64,000 nucleotides of DNA from DATFTE01 sp963802575 (GTDB taxonomy: Bacteria; Acidobacteriota; Terriglobia; Terriglobales; Acidobacteriaceae). Both the position numbers and the translations under genes were made by a program. A model generated the notes under the pieces. It was not told the origin of the DNA, made no database searches, and saw only the letters and a program-made list of their open reading frames with translations. The stretch's first letter is position 1; each line of letters opens with the position of its first letter. The stretch lies in assembly GCA_963802575.1 (NCBI GenBank), contig CAWDJF010000005.1, positions 248,001 through 312,000 on the forward strand, read 5' to 3'. Below are positions 1-7,990 of this stretch, in pieces.

Positions 1-228
1 ACGAGTGCGCAGTTGCTCCCCCGGCACGCCTTCGCCCCGGTCGAGTTGGCCCAAGCCGCGGTCGATCTTGGCGTTGATGGCCTCTTTGTTTTCCTGAAGC
101 CAAACTTCACGTTCGCTTTGTAGCTCGAGGGCATCGAAAAGCACGTCTTCGACGTTCTCGAACGCTCCGCTATGTAGCCGCTGCCGAATGATCGCCTCGA
201 TTTCCGGACGGTTGATTTCGATGGTCAT
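1..228 (-). CDS. ParD/RHH-type antitoxin, partial
   Basis: Read on the minus strand from the ATG at 226-228, the frame stays open to the window edge (76 codons), so the C-terminus is missing. The product starts MTIEINRPEIEAIIRQRL and continues with a stretch containing GAFENVEDVLFDAL. This matches the short ParD-like/ribbon-helix-helix antitoxins of type II toxin-antitoxin systems, which bind DNA through an N-terminal RHH dimer and neutralise a ParE-type toxin. The partner toxin would be expected just beyond base 1 and cannot be seen. A G-rich run (GAGGGG) about 8 bases upstream of the ATG could serve as ribosome binding site. The family assignment is by recognition of the sequence pattern, not by a search. 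Confidence 0.7.
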   Translation of the reverse strand, partial: MTIEINRPEIEAIIRQRLHSGAFENVEDVLFDALELQSEREVWLQENKEAINAKIDRGLGQLDRGEGVPGEQLRTR

Positions 229-278
229 AGGAGGCCCCCCTCAAGACTTGTTTTATCCTACTCTAACGCTGCCACAGC

Positions 279-1943
279 TCAAATCTCCAATATCACCGGC
301 ATGATCAGCGGACGCTTCTGCGTGCTCTTGGAAATGTAGCGCTTCAGGTCAGCGCGAATCTTTTCCTTGATCACGCCATAGTCCGCCTTTTCTTCTTCGC
401 TCGATACATCGAGCGTTTGGGTGACGACCTGCCTGGCTCCATCCATGAAACCGTCTTCGCCTGGAGAGAACCCGCGGGTCACGATCTCAGGAGTCGTCTC
501 CACCCGGCCGGTGAGCTTATTGATCGCGATAATCGGCAGCACGATTCCATCTTCGCTCAAATGCCGCCGGTCTTTGATAATCAGATCCTCGACCACATCC
601 GTGCGGTTACCAGAGTCGATGCACACCCGCCCGACGTTCACGCGCCCCACTTTGCGTGCGCCCAGTTCATCGAACTCGAGCACATCGCCGCTCTCGATCA
701 AAATGACATTGCCCACGGAGTTGTGCATGCTTCCGGCCAGCTCCGCGTGCAGCTTCAACTGACGGTATTCGCCATGTATAGGAATGAAGTATTTCGGCTT
801 GACCAGATTGATGATCAGCTTTAGCTCTTCCTGGCTGGCGTGCCCGCTGACGTGGATCGGCGGCGACGTCCCATCTTCATAAATGACGTGCGCCTCGCGC
901 CGGAACAGGTGATCGATCATCCGGTAAATCGCCTTCTCATTCCCCGGAATGATGCGCGACGATAGCACCACGGTGTCGCCCTTTTCGATCTTCGCGTGCT
1001 TATGATTGTCGACCGCAGCGCGCGACATCGCCGACATCGGCTCACCCTGCGTGCCGCTGATCATCACGCAAACCTTCTCCGGCGGGAAATTCTTCATTTC
1101 GCCGGGATGGATCAGCAATCCCTCGGGAATCTCGAGATAGCCGAGGTCCTCCGCAATCTCCGCCGAACTGTTCATCGATCGACCGATGAACGCGATTTTC
1201 CTCCCATGCTCAAATGCCAACTCCGTCGCCAGCTTGATGCGATGAATCGAAGACGAGAAGCACGAGATGAACAAACGCCGCTCGGTCCGCGCGAACACTT
1301 CATCAAACTTCCGACGCACGGCTCGCTCGCTCGGCGTGTACCCCTTTCGCTCAACGTTGGTCGAATCCTGAAACAGCGCCAGCACGCCTTCTTTCCCATA
1401 TTCCGCGAACGAGTGCAGATCGAAAAGCTTGTTGTCCGTCGGTGTCGGGTCAACCTTGAAGTCCCCGGTGTGAATCAGCACTCCTAGCGGTGTATGGATG
1501 GCCAGCGCCACGCAATCCACCAAACTATGCGTGACCTGTATGGGATGAATCGTGAACGGCCCGATCTTGAAGCGCTCATTGGGGCGAATCTCATGCAGTT
1601 CGGCGTCATCCAGCAGGCCGTGTTCATCCAGCTTGTCTTCAACGTAGGCCAGGGTAAATTCAGTGCCCCACACGGGAACGTTGAGCTCCGACAGAATCCA
1701 CGGCAGCGCCCCGATATGATCCTCATGCCCGTGCGTGAGCACGATGCCCTTGACCTTGCTGCGATTGTCGGTGAGGTAGGTGATGTCGGGGACGACGATA
1801 TCCACACCGAGCAACTCCGCTTCGGGGAACATGAGGCCGGCGTCGACGACGATGATGTCATCGCCCCAACGCACCGCCATGCAGTTCATCCCAAACTCGC
1901 CCAGTCCGCCCAGCGGTACGATATGCAATTTTCCAGTTGGCAT
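279..1943 (-). CDS. rnj: Ribonuclease J
   Basis: Metallo-beta-lactamase/beta-CASP nuclease of the RNase J family (mRNA decay and rRNA/mRNA 5' maturation, cytoplasmic). I start it at the ATG at 1943 (MPTGKLHIVPLGG), 554 aa, the usual family length. The open frame runs 61 codons further upstream but that part has no family resemblance. Visible motifs are the zinc-binding HGHEDH at residues 71-76, HTGDFK at 158-163, and near the C-terminus SGHAS and PIHGEYRQL, the beta-CASP histidine motifs. The C-terminal domain follows to the end (ending PVILEI). It lies divergently from the EcsC-like gene at 2110 with about 165 bp between. No sign of damage. Confidence 0.95.
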   Translation of the reverse strand: MPTGKLHIVPLGGLGEFGMNCMAVRWGDDIIVVDAGLMFPEAELLGVDIVVPDITYLTDNRSKVKGIVLTHGHEDHIGALPWILSELNVPVWGTEFTLAYVEDKLDEHGLLDDAELHEIRPNERFKIGPFTIHPIQVTHSLVDCVALAIHTPLGVLIHTGDFKVDPTPTDNKLFDLHSFAEYGKEGVLALFQDSTNVERKGYTPSERAVRRKFDEVFARTERRLFISCFSSSIHRIKLATELAFEHGRKIAFIGRSMNSSAEIAEDLGYLEIPEGLLIHPGEMKNFPPEKVCVMISGTQGEPMSAMSRAAVDNHKHAKIEKGDTVVLSSRIIPGNEKAIYRMIDHLFRREAHVIYEDGTSPPIHVSGHASQEELKLIINLVKPKYFIPIHGEYRQLKLHAELAGSMHNSVGNVILIESGDVLEFDELGARKVGRVNVGRVCIDSGNRTDVVEDLIIKDRRHLSEDGIVLPIIAINKLTGRVETTPEIVTRGFSPGEDGFMDGARQVVTQTLDVSSEEEKADYGVIKEKIRADLKRYISKSTQKRPLIMPVILEI

Positions 1944-2109
1944 TGAGAAAGATGATGCTAGCACAGTAGAAGTGCTCAGTACCGAGCGTTGTGCCAGAGT
2001 CACGTAGGAACGGCCGCCTCGATTGTCCGAGCCGGCAACCGGCAACCCGCGACCGGCGACGTCTTCCGCACTAGCGATCGGCCACCCATCTGCGTTATGG
2101 TTTAAGCAG

Positions 2110-2790
2110 ATGCCCGAAGCCCGCAAATCCCTGCTCCGTCGTACTGTCGAAAGCGGACTGCGCCGCGGGTTCCATCATGCGTATGAGACCGTCAAGGTCG
2201 ATCCTTCCCGTTTTCTGTTGCAGATGCGCGCCGCCTACGGCCTTCCCATCACCACGTTCCAAGGTGTTTTTTCGGTTGAACTGGGCACGCTCGACGACCT
2301 GGCGCTGCGCGTGATTCGCAGCGGTATGAGAGTCGCAGCCGCGGAAGGCGCGGGCTTCGGCATCGGTGGACTCGCCACCATCGTCCCCGATCTCGGCATC
2401 CTCTCCGCTATCACGCTGCGCACGATTCAAAAGCTAAGTCTGCTCTACGGGTTTGAATTCACCACCGAAGAAGAGACCGCTGAGTTGTGGATCGCCGCCG
2501 CCAGCGCCGCCGGAGTGGACATCAGCCGTGAGCTTCTGGAAAAAGAAGTGGTGAACCGTTTCGTGCCCCGCGTGATTCAACGCATCGCCGCCCAGGCCAG
2601 TGCCGAGGTGGTCGAAAAATGGTCAGGACGCCTCATTCCTGTTGCCAGTTCCATCATCGGCGCGGGACTGAACTATTACTTCGTGCGCGCCTGGGGACAG
2701 CGCGCGCAAGCTCACTTCCGCCAACGCCATCTGGAGATGCGCCACAAGATAGCCACAGCGGAAGCTTCTTCCGAGCGCCTGACTTCCTGA
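2110..2790 (+). CDS. EcsC family protein
   Basis: 226-aa protein from the ATG at 2110 (MPEARKSLLRRTVESGL). The frame is open further upstream to 2023 but that extension is Pro/Ala-rich and overlaps the region upstream of the RNase J gene. It resembles EcsC/YaaC-like proteins (named for the third gene of the Bacillus ecs operon; biochemical role unknown). A glycine- and alanine-rich hydrophobic stretch in the middle (GAGFGIGGLATIVPDLGIL) and a second one near the C-terminus (LIPVASSIIGAGLNYYFV) suggest membrane association. The HAD phosphatase gene starts 8 bp after its stop, so the two are probably co-transcribed. Confidence 0.75.
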   Translation: MPEARKSLLRRTVESGLRRGFHHAYETVKVDPSRFLLQMRAAYGLPITTFQGVFSVELGTLDDLALRVIRSGMRVAAAEGAGFGIGGLATIVPDLGILSAITLRTIQKLSLLYGFEFTTEEETAELWIAAASAAGVDISRELLEKEVVNRFVPRVIQRIAAQASAEVVEKWSGRLIPVASSIIGAGLNYYFVRAWGQRAQAHFRQRHLEMRHKIATAEASSERLTS

Positions 2791-2798
2791 CATCATTC

Positions 2799-3443
2799 AT
2801 GCCAATCTTTCATTGCGCCGCCATTCTCTTTGATCTCGACGGAGTTCTGGTCGACTCCACCCGCTCCGTAACCCGACAGTGGCGCCTGTGGGCCGAGGAG
2901 CATTCGATCGACCCCGATCAGACGGTCTCGATCGCCCACGGACGCCGTAGTGTTGAAGTCATCCGCATGATGGCTCCTCATCTCGATGCGGAACAAGAAA
3001 CACTGAGGCTCGAGGCTCGCGAAGCCGCCGACCTCGATGGCGTCGAAGTTATGCCCGGAGCCGCCGACCTATTGCGCTCTATTCCCGAAGGGCGCTGGTG
3101 CGTCGTGACCTCGGGAACTCACCGGCTGGCCGCGTCTCGTTTACGCTTGGCGAACTTGCCCGTCCCAAAAGTTCTTGTTGCGGCCGATGATGTGACCCAA
3201 GGCAAGCCCCACCCGGAACCCTATTTAAAAGGCGCAGAATTGTTAGGAATGAAACCGCGGGAGTGCCTTGTCATCGAAGATGCCCCATTCGGCATCGAAG
3301 CTGCCCACGCAGGAGGCATGGAAGCCATCGCTCTACCGACAACGTTCCCCGCGACCGAACTGAAAGCCGCGGACGCGGTCGCGGAAAAGCTCTCGCAGAT
3401 CAGAGTCAGCGTGTCAGGCAATGAGCTGACAGTCACCATCTGA
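2799..3443 (+). CDS. HAD-superfamily sugar-phosphate phosphatase
   Basis: 214-aa haloacid dehalogenase-type hydrolase. The start ATG at 2799 gives MPIFHCAAILFDLDGVLVDS, placing the catalytic DxD pair (FDLDG) at residues 11-15. Other HAD motifs are visible in order: motif II Thr/Ser in CVVTSGT, the motif III Lys in QGKPHPEPYL, and motif IV in VIEDAPFGIEAAHAGGM. The cap inserted after motif I is the small helical type. Best matches by pattern are phosphatases acting on small sugar phosphates or glycerol 3-phosphate, in the YfbT/GPP group; the substrate cannot be told from the sequence. Follows the EcsC-like gene with 8 bp spacing. Confidence 0.85.
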   Translation: MPIFHCAAILFDLDGVLVDSTRSVTRQWRLWAEEHSIDPDQTVSIAHGRRSVEVIRMMAPHLDAEQETLRLEAREAADLDGVEVMPGAADLLRSIPEGRWCVVTSGTHRLAASRLRLANLPVPKVLVAADDVTQGKPHPEPYLKGAELLGMKPRECLVIEDAPFGIEAAHAGGMEAIALPTTFPATELKAADAVAEKLSQIRVSVSGNELTVTI

Positions 3444-3474
3444 TGGCTCGGGCGTCTCTACTCAAATAACAATA

Positions 3475-3566
3475 TTGTCATTCCGACCGAAGGGAGGATC
3501 TGCTTTCCTCACCAGCATAGTCGCCCACAGGTAAAGCAGATTCCTCGCTGCGCATCGGAATGACAA
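3475..3566. repeat. Intergenic inverted repeat, family D
   Basis: Long imperfect hairpin with ends TTGTCATTCCGA and TCGGAATGACAA. The right arm includes GCAGATTCCTCG. The same arm recurs at 21035-21080 and 36326-36366. It lies between the convergent HAD phosphatase and dapD genes and could act as a bidirectional terminator. Confidence 0.8.
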
Positions 3567-3600
3567 ACAGTTGAGGGACTTGCTTTCCCACCCGCACAAC

Positions 3601-4428
3601 CTACCGCAACCACTCCTCCAACTCCGTCCCTTGATCGGTCTTCTCGTCCCGATACTTCACTATCACCGGGGTATACAGCGACAGATTCCAATCCGGCCCT
3701 TTCTTCACCGCCCTCGATCCCGGCACCACCACGGCGCCTTGAGGAACTTCCAACGGCTTCTCCGCAGTTGCTCGATATACCTCACCCCGCACTAAATCAT
3801 AGAGCGGCGTTGAGCGCGTCAGAATCGTCCCCGCACCTAGCACCGCGCGCGTCCGCACCAGCGTGCCTTCATAAACTCCGCAGTTGCCGCCCACCAGCAC
3901 GTCATCTTCAATGACAACGGGAGCCGCATTCACCGGTTCGAGCACTCCGCCAATCTGTGCCGCCGCGCTCAGATGCACCCGCTTGCCGACCTGCGCGCAC
4001 GAGCCCACCAGCGCATGCGAATCCACCATCGTGCCCTCGTCAACATATGCGCCGACGTTGATGAACATGGGAGGCATGCAGATGACGGTAGGCGCAACAT
4101 AGGCTCCCATTCGTACGGAGGAGCCACCGGGCACCACGCGTACGCGATCGCGCACCGTGAAGCGCCGGGCAGGGAAAGTGTCTTTGTCGACGAACGAAAG
4201 GCTGGCATCCTGTGCCATCTCACTCAACTCGCCCAGCCGGAATCCCAGCAGGATGCCTTGTTTCACCCAAGTGTTGACTATCCATTGGTCGTCGACTTTC
4301 TCAGCAGCGCGAATTTTGCCCTGGGTTAGTTCGTCGCGAAAATCCATGAAGATCTGGCGGGCCGCAGGGTCGCGCTCAACCTCGCCCAGGTTGGCAAGCC
4401 GCTCAATCGCAGATTGGAGGGAAGACAT
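3601..4428 (-). CDS. dapD: Tetrahydrodipicolinate N-succinyltransferase
   Basis: 275-aa acyltransferase that converts 2,3,4,5-tetrahydrodipicolinate and succinyl-CoA to N-succinyl-2-amino-6-ketopimelate, in the succinylase branch of lysine/meso-diaminopimelate synthesis. The N-terminal part is helical (MSSLQSAIERLANLGEVERD). From about residue 110 onward the chain has the left-handed beta-helix hexapeptide pattern (VGSCAQVGKRVHLSAAAQIG, then VIEDDVLVGGNCGVYEGTLV), typical of DapD trimers. Length equals the family's. It is the last gene of the minus-strand cluster asd-lysC-dapB-dapA-dapD, separated from dapA by an 81-bp gap filled with a repeat. Confidence 0.95.
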   Translation of the reverse strand: MSSLQSAIERLANLGEVERDPAARQIFMDFRDELTQGKIRAAEKVDDQWIVNTWVKQGILLGFRLGELSEMAQDASLSFVDKDTFPARRFTVRDRVRVVPGGSSVRMGAYVAPTVICMPPMFINVGAYVDEGTMVDSHALVGSCAQVGKRVHLSAAAQIGGVLEPVNAAPVVIEDDVLVGGNCGVYEGTLVRTRAVLGAGTILTRSTPLYDLVRGEVYRATAEKPLEVPQGAVVVPGSRAVKKGPDWNLSLYTPVIVKYRDEKTDQGTELEEWLR

Positions 4429-4437
4429 AAGAGTTTA

Positions 4438-4509
4438 GAGTACCCAGTAAAACTGCGCGAACAGTGCGGTGCCTTTAACTGGGTACTAGGTACTGAGTAC
4501 TGGGTACTG
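4438..4509. repeat. AGTACCC-type heptamer repeat, family A
   Basis: Inverted arrangement of the heptamer-like motif: AGTACCCAGT on the left and ACTGGGTACT units on the right (three tandem variants). It fills the gap between the dapA stop codon and the dapD start. The motif recurs at 36293-36324, inside metH at 39351-39391, and at 44825-44840. Confidence 0.85.
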
Positions 4510-5637
4510 CTAAATGCATTTACACTCACTCCGAATCAAAACCCCGGCCATGTTGTGCGCAGAATCGCGGGCTTCAGAAAGTGTTGTGAAGGGCCCGTGC
4601 CAGCGCGCATGATTGGCATCGTGTCCTGCAGGACGCCCCTTGCCATGATTGCATTGCCCGCAACTAGAGCGGTGCAGCACGATCTTATGCGGTCCCGCCA
4701 GCCAGTTCTCGTAGATGTAGAAGTCAACCACATCGGCCGCTGGAGCCGTAGCCTTCGAAACCACTCCCGCTTCCATCGCCACTTTCTGCAAGCGCGAGCG
4801 CGTGTCTCTTCGCATCGGAAGCAGAGGCAGGCGATACACCTCCTCGATCTTGCCCATCATTGCCAGCACCGCCTTCACAGGCAGGGGGCTCGACTCGATG
4901 AAATTCGTCTGCATCAACGTCAGATATTTGCGATGAATGCGACGCGCCGTCTCCCAGTCGTTATTCAGGGCGGCGCGCGTCATCTCCGCCATCTCGTGCG
5001 GGATTTCGTTCGACGCCACGGAAATGATTCCAACCCCACCGAGAGCGATCACTGGCAGCGTGATGGCGTCATCCCCAGAGAACACGAGAAAAGTGTCCGG
5101 CACCACATTGCAGACTTCGGCGATCTGCGACATGTTGCCGCTCGCTTCTTTGACTCCTACAATGTTGGGTACCGTTGCCAACCGCGCCACCGTTGAGGGC
5201 TCAAGATTGGCGCTGGTTCTTCCCGGCACGTTGTAAAGAATGATGGGCTTGTCGATGGCCTCGGCAATCGCGCGGAAGTGTCGATACTGGCCCTCCTGCG
5301 TCGGCTTGTTGTAGTAAGGAGAAGCGGTCAGAACGGCATCCACGCCCGGGATCGCCGCCAGTTCCTTCGCCTTCGCTACCGCTTCGTGCGTAGCATTCGA
5401 CGTCGCCCCCGCGAGAATAGGAACCCGGCCAGCCCCGACTTCAACGGTGATCTCGATCACTCGCCGCCACTCATCGTGAGAAAGCGTGGGTGTTTCACCG
5501 GTCGTGCCGCAAGGTACGAGAAAGTCGATGCCAGATTCGATCTGCCAGGTTACGAGATTACGCAGTGCAGTTTCATCGATCGTTTCGTCCTGGCGAAACG
5601 GAGTGACCAGAGCGGTACCGCATCCACGGAATTGCAT
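4510..5637 (-). CDS. dapA: 4-hydroxy-tetrahydrodipicolinate synthase with extra C-terminal Cys domain
   Basis: Condenses pyruvate and aspartate semialdehyde in the first lysine-specific step. The core (residues 1 to about 297) is a complete DapA TIM barrel: GTTGETPT at 44-51, the catalytic Tyr135 in ILYNVPGRT, and Schiff-base Lys163 in GVKEASGN. A normal DapA ends near residue 295, but here the frame continues to 375 with DFYIYENWLAGPHK, then HRSSCGQCNHGKG (Cys326, Cys329), RWHGPFTTLSEA, and IRSECKCI (Cys372, Cys374). The tail looks like the short Cys-containing stand-alone proteins seen in some bacteria and may bind metal; its role is unknown. The stop lies at 4510 next to repeat A. Neighbours are dapB upstream and dapD downstream. 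Confidence 0.93.
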   Translation of the reverse strand: MQFRGCGTALVTPFRQDETIDETALRNLVTWQIESGIDFLVPCGTTGETPTLSHDEWRRVIEITVEVGAGRVPILAGATSNATHEAVAKAKELAAIPGVDAVLTASPYYNKPTQEGQYRHFRAIAEAIDKPIILYNVPGRTSANLEPSTVARLATVPNIVGVKEASGNMSQIAEVCNVVPDTFLVFSGDDAITLPVIALGGVGIISVASNEIPHEMAEMTRAALNNDWETARRIHRKYLTLMQTNFIESSPLPVKAVLAMMGKIEEVYRLPLLPMRRDTRSRLQKVAMEAGVVSKATAPAADVVDFYIYENWLAGPHKIVLHRSSCGQCNHGKGRPAGHDANHARWHGPFTTLSEARDSAHNMAGVLIRSECKCI

Positions 5638-5731
5638 ATGTCTAAAGATAACGCGAACCGCCGAAGCTGCAAAATCCGACTACGTCGCCGCGCTCGTCCC
5701 GAGCGAAGCGAGAGAGTGAAAAGTTTCAATG

Positions 5732-5798
5732 AAAACCGCAGGGACCCGAGGTTTCTTAGCCTTCGTTACTCTGCGTCCCCCGCGTCCTCTGCGGTTTT
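5732..5798. repeat. Inverted repeat, family C (CTCTGCGTCC/AAAACCGCAG)
   Basis: Arms AAAACCGCAG and CTGCGGTTTT enclose a run rich in GCGTCC units. It lies in the dapB-dapA gap. Related copies are at 17336-17411, 15783-15821 and 18848-18981. Confidence 0.8.
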
Positions 5799-5808
5799 GG
5801 TTAAGAAG

Positions 5809-6492
5809 TTACGGCAGCTGTTTCCACACATCCTTGAAGTCAAAAAATCCGCGCTTGCCCGCCAGCCACTCGGCCGCTCGCACCGCGCCCTCCGCGAAAC
5901 CTCTTCGCGACTTCGCGTCATGACAGAGGTAAATCGTATCGTTGGGAGAATCGAGTGTGAGTTCGTGCATGCCCACCACGTCGCCCTCGCGGAACGAAGT
6001 AATCTCCAGCTCCGTGCCCGACGCGGAGGCGATTACTTTCTGCAATGAGATCGCTGTGCCCGAAGGAGCGTCTTTTTTCTGCGCGTGATGCCGCTCGAAA
6101 ATCTGTCCAAAATACTGGTGCTCAAGCGCCGCAGCCGCCGTACGCGCAACTTCAAAGAAAAGATTCACGCCCACCGAGAAGTTAGCGGCGTACAGTAATC
6201 CCGTTCCTTTGCCTGTCACCAATTCGCGCACCGCAGGAATCTCTTCGTACCACCCGGTCGTCCCTACAACCACATTCTTGCCACAGTTCACACAAGCTTC
6301 AATATTTTGCATCACCGCGTGAGGACCCGTGAAATCAATGACGACATCAACTCCTTGCAAAGATTCCGGAGTCAACCCGATGGCCTTGGCATTCGACCCG
6401 GCATGCAGCACGCGCACCAAGTGTCCGCGTTGCTCGGCTACGGAAGCCACGAGCGACCCGGTCTTTCCCCGACCTAACACGCAAATGTTCAT
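5809..6492 (-). CDS. dapB: 4-hydroxy-tetrahydrodipicolinate reductase
   Basis: 227-aa NAD(P)H-dependent reductase acting right after DapA in lysine/diaminopimelate synthesis. The N-terminal Rossmann motif is GRGKTG at residues 7-12, with VVVGTTGWY at about 74-82, and the family signature HHAQKKDAPSGTA at 135-147 (His pair and Lys near the active site). The protein is slightly shorter than E. coli DapB (about 270 aa), like many DapB proteins outside Proteobacteria. It lies between lysC (39 bp upstream) and dapA on the same strand. Confidence 0.95.
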   Translation of the reverse strand: MNICVLGRGKTGSLVASVAEQRGHLVRVLHAGSNAKAIGLTPESLQGVDVVIDFTGPHAVMQNIEACVNCGKNVVVGTTGWYEEIPAVRELVTGKGTGLLYAANFSVGVNLFFEVARTAAAALEHQYFGQIFERHHAQKKDAPSGTAISLQKVIASASGTELEITSFREGDVVGMHELTLDSPNDTIYLCHDAKSRRGFAEGAVRAAEWLAGKRGFFDFKDVWKQLP

Positions 6493-6531
6493 TCGATTTT
6501 CTTCGCTTCGCGTCCTCAGCGGCTCAAGCTT

Positions 6532-7905
6532 TTAAGCAAACACGGCCGGATCCAGGTCCGAGAAAAACGTCTTATGCAGCCGTTGAATGACGCTTGGCAC
6601 ATCATCCTCTTCAATCACAAACGTCAGGTTGATTTCCGACGCTCCCTGGGAAATCATCCGAATCTTCACGTCCGACAATTCGCCAAACACCCGCGCCGCA
6701 ATCCCTGGCGTCTCCCGCAAGTTTTCGCCCACCAAACAAACGATCGCCTTCCGCCCCTCATATTTCACATCCGCCAGCTTCGCCAGGTCGGCCGCCAGCG
6801 CGGGAATCGATTCATTCGAATCCACAGTCAACGACACGCTCACCTCGGAAGTCGAAACCACATCCACCGGGACCTTGTGCCGGTCAAACGCTTCAAAAAT
6901 CGCCTTTAGAAATCCATGCGCCAGCAACATCCGCGGCGCCGCCACATCCACGATCGTAATGCGCTTCTTCGCCGCAATCGCTTTGAAACTGTTGCGGCAA
7001 TGCGGAGCCCGTGCTGCAATCCGCGTCCCCTCACAGCTTGGATTCCGCGAATTCAAAATGTACACAGGAATATTTTTCTGCACGGCCGGTAAAACCGTCG
7101 CCGGATGTAAAACCTTCGCCCCGAAATATGCCAACTCCGCCGCCTCATCGAAACTGATGACCTTGATGCGATGCGCGTCGGGGCAGATGTTGGGATCGGT
7201 AGTCATCATACCGTCCACGTCCGTCCATATTTCGATGCGCTCAGCCCCCAATCCGGCTCCCACAATCGCCGCCGAGAAATCCGACCCGCCGCGGCCGATG
7301 GTCGTCGTCACCCCCGCCTTGGTCGCCGCGATAAAGCCGCCCATCACCGGCACGCGACCCTGTTCGAGCAGAGGCGCGACCCTATCTTTCAATCGCTCGT
7401 TGGTTTCGTCGAAGAGCGGCGCCGCCCTCATATGGACATTATCCGTGACAATGCATTCGCGCGAATCGACCATGGTGGCGTCCACGCCCCGCGCCGAAAA
7501 CGCCGCTGCAATGAGTTTGCTCGAAAGCAGTTCGCCGTTGGATGCCACGTTATCCGAGGTTCGCGGAGTCAGTTCTCCGACAGCTGCGATCCCGCGCAGC
7601 AGTTCATCCAGGCTGTCGAAGTCCGCCTCCAGTTCGCTGTGAAACTGCGTAAACACACCCGTGCCGAGCAATTCTCCAGCAGCGTTGTAATGCCGTTCGC
7701 GTAGCCCGCGCGAAAGTTGCAGCGCTGTCTCCCGATCCCCGCTCCCGGCCGCCCGCGCCATCGCCAGCAACTGATCCGTCACCTTGGCCATTGCGCTGAC
7801 CACCACCACCGGCTTTTGCGGCAAACGTGCCTTGACGATCGAGAGCACGCGCTCGATGGCCCGCGCATCTTCCACCGAGGTCCCCCCGAATTTCATCACG
7901 ATCAT
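6532..7905 (-). CDS. lysC: Aspartate kinase
   Basis: Phosphorylates aspartate, the entry step to lysine, methionine and threonine. I choose the ATG at 7905 (MIVMKFGGTSVEDA), 457 aa; the frame is open to a TTG at 7959, but that extension lies within a repeat. KFGGTS at residues 5-10 is the nucleotide/aspartate-binding signature, GRGGSDFSAA is present near residue 200, and the C-terminal third has two ACT-domain segments (TSEVSVSLTVDSNES and ISQGASEINLTFVIEE) expected to bind an allosteric amino acid. Followed by dapB after 39 bp; preceded by asd 85 bp upstream. Confidence 0.94.
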   Translation of the reverse strand: MIVMKFGGTSVEDARAIERVLSIVKARLPQKPVVVVSAMAKVTDQLLAMARAAGSGDRETALQLSRGLRERHYNAAGELLGTGVFTQFHSELEADFDSLDELLRGIAAVGELTPRTSDNVASNGELLSSKLIAAAFSARGVDATMVDSRECIVTDNVHMRAAPLFDETNERLKDRVAPLLEQGRVPVMGGFIAATKAGVTTTIGRGGSDFSAAIVGAGLGAERIEIWTDVDGMMTTDPNICPDAHRIKVISFDEAAELAYFGAKVLHPATVLPAVQKNIPVYILNSRNPSCEGTRIAARAPHCRNSFKAIAAKKRITIVDVAAPRMLLAHGFLKAIFEAFDRHKVPVDVVSTSEVSVSLTVDSNESIPALAADLAKLADVKYEGRKAIVCLVGENLRETPGIAARVFGELSDVKIRMISQGASEINLTFVIEEDDVPSVIQRLHKTFFSDLDPAVFA

Positions 7906-7918
7906 CGGCGGCTCCGCC

Positions 7919-7988
7919 TTGGGAAGGGCACGAGTTCCACTCGTGTCGATAGATTGCAAGACTGAATGCGCTTTAGCGCCTGAGGTTC
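7919..7988. repeat. Repeat family F in the lysC leader
   Basis: Contains GGGAAGGGCACGAGT, then ACTCGTG, then a hairpin GCGCTTTAGCGC and CTGAGGTTCGCTC. The same ordered blocks recur at 20879-21015. It covers the asd-lysC gap. Confidence 0.7.
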
Positions 7989-7990
7989 GC

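Noticed and set aside
417..1946. Plus-strand open frames over RNase J
   Set aside because: Shadows of the minus-strand gene with atypical composition and no start support.
6587..7704. Long plus-strand frames over lysC
   Set aside because: Caused by codon bias of the real minus-strand gene; no family resemblance.
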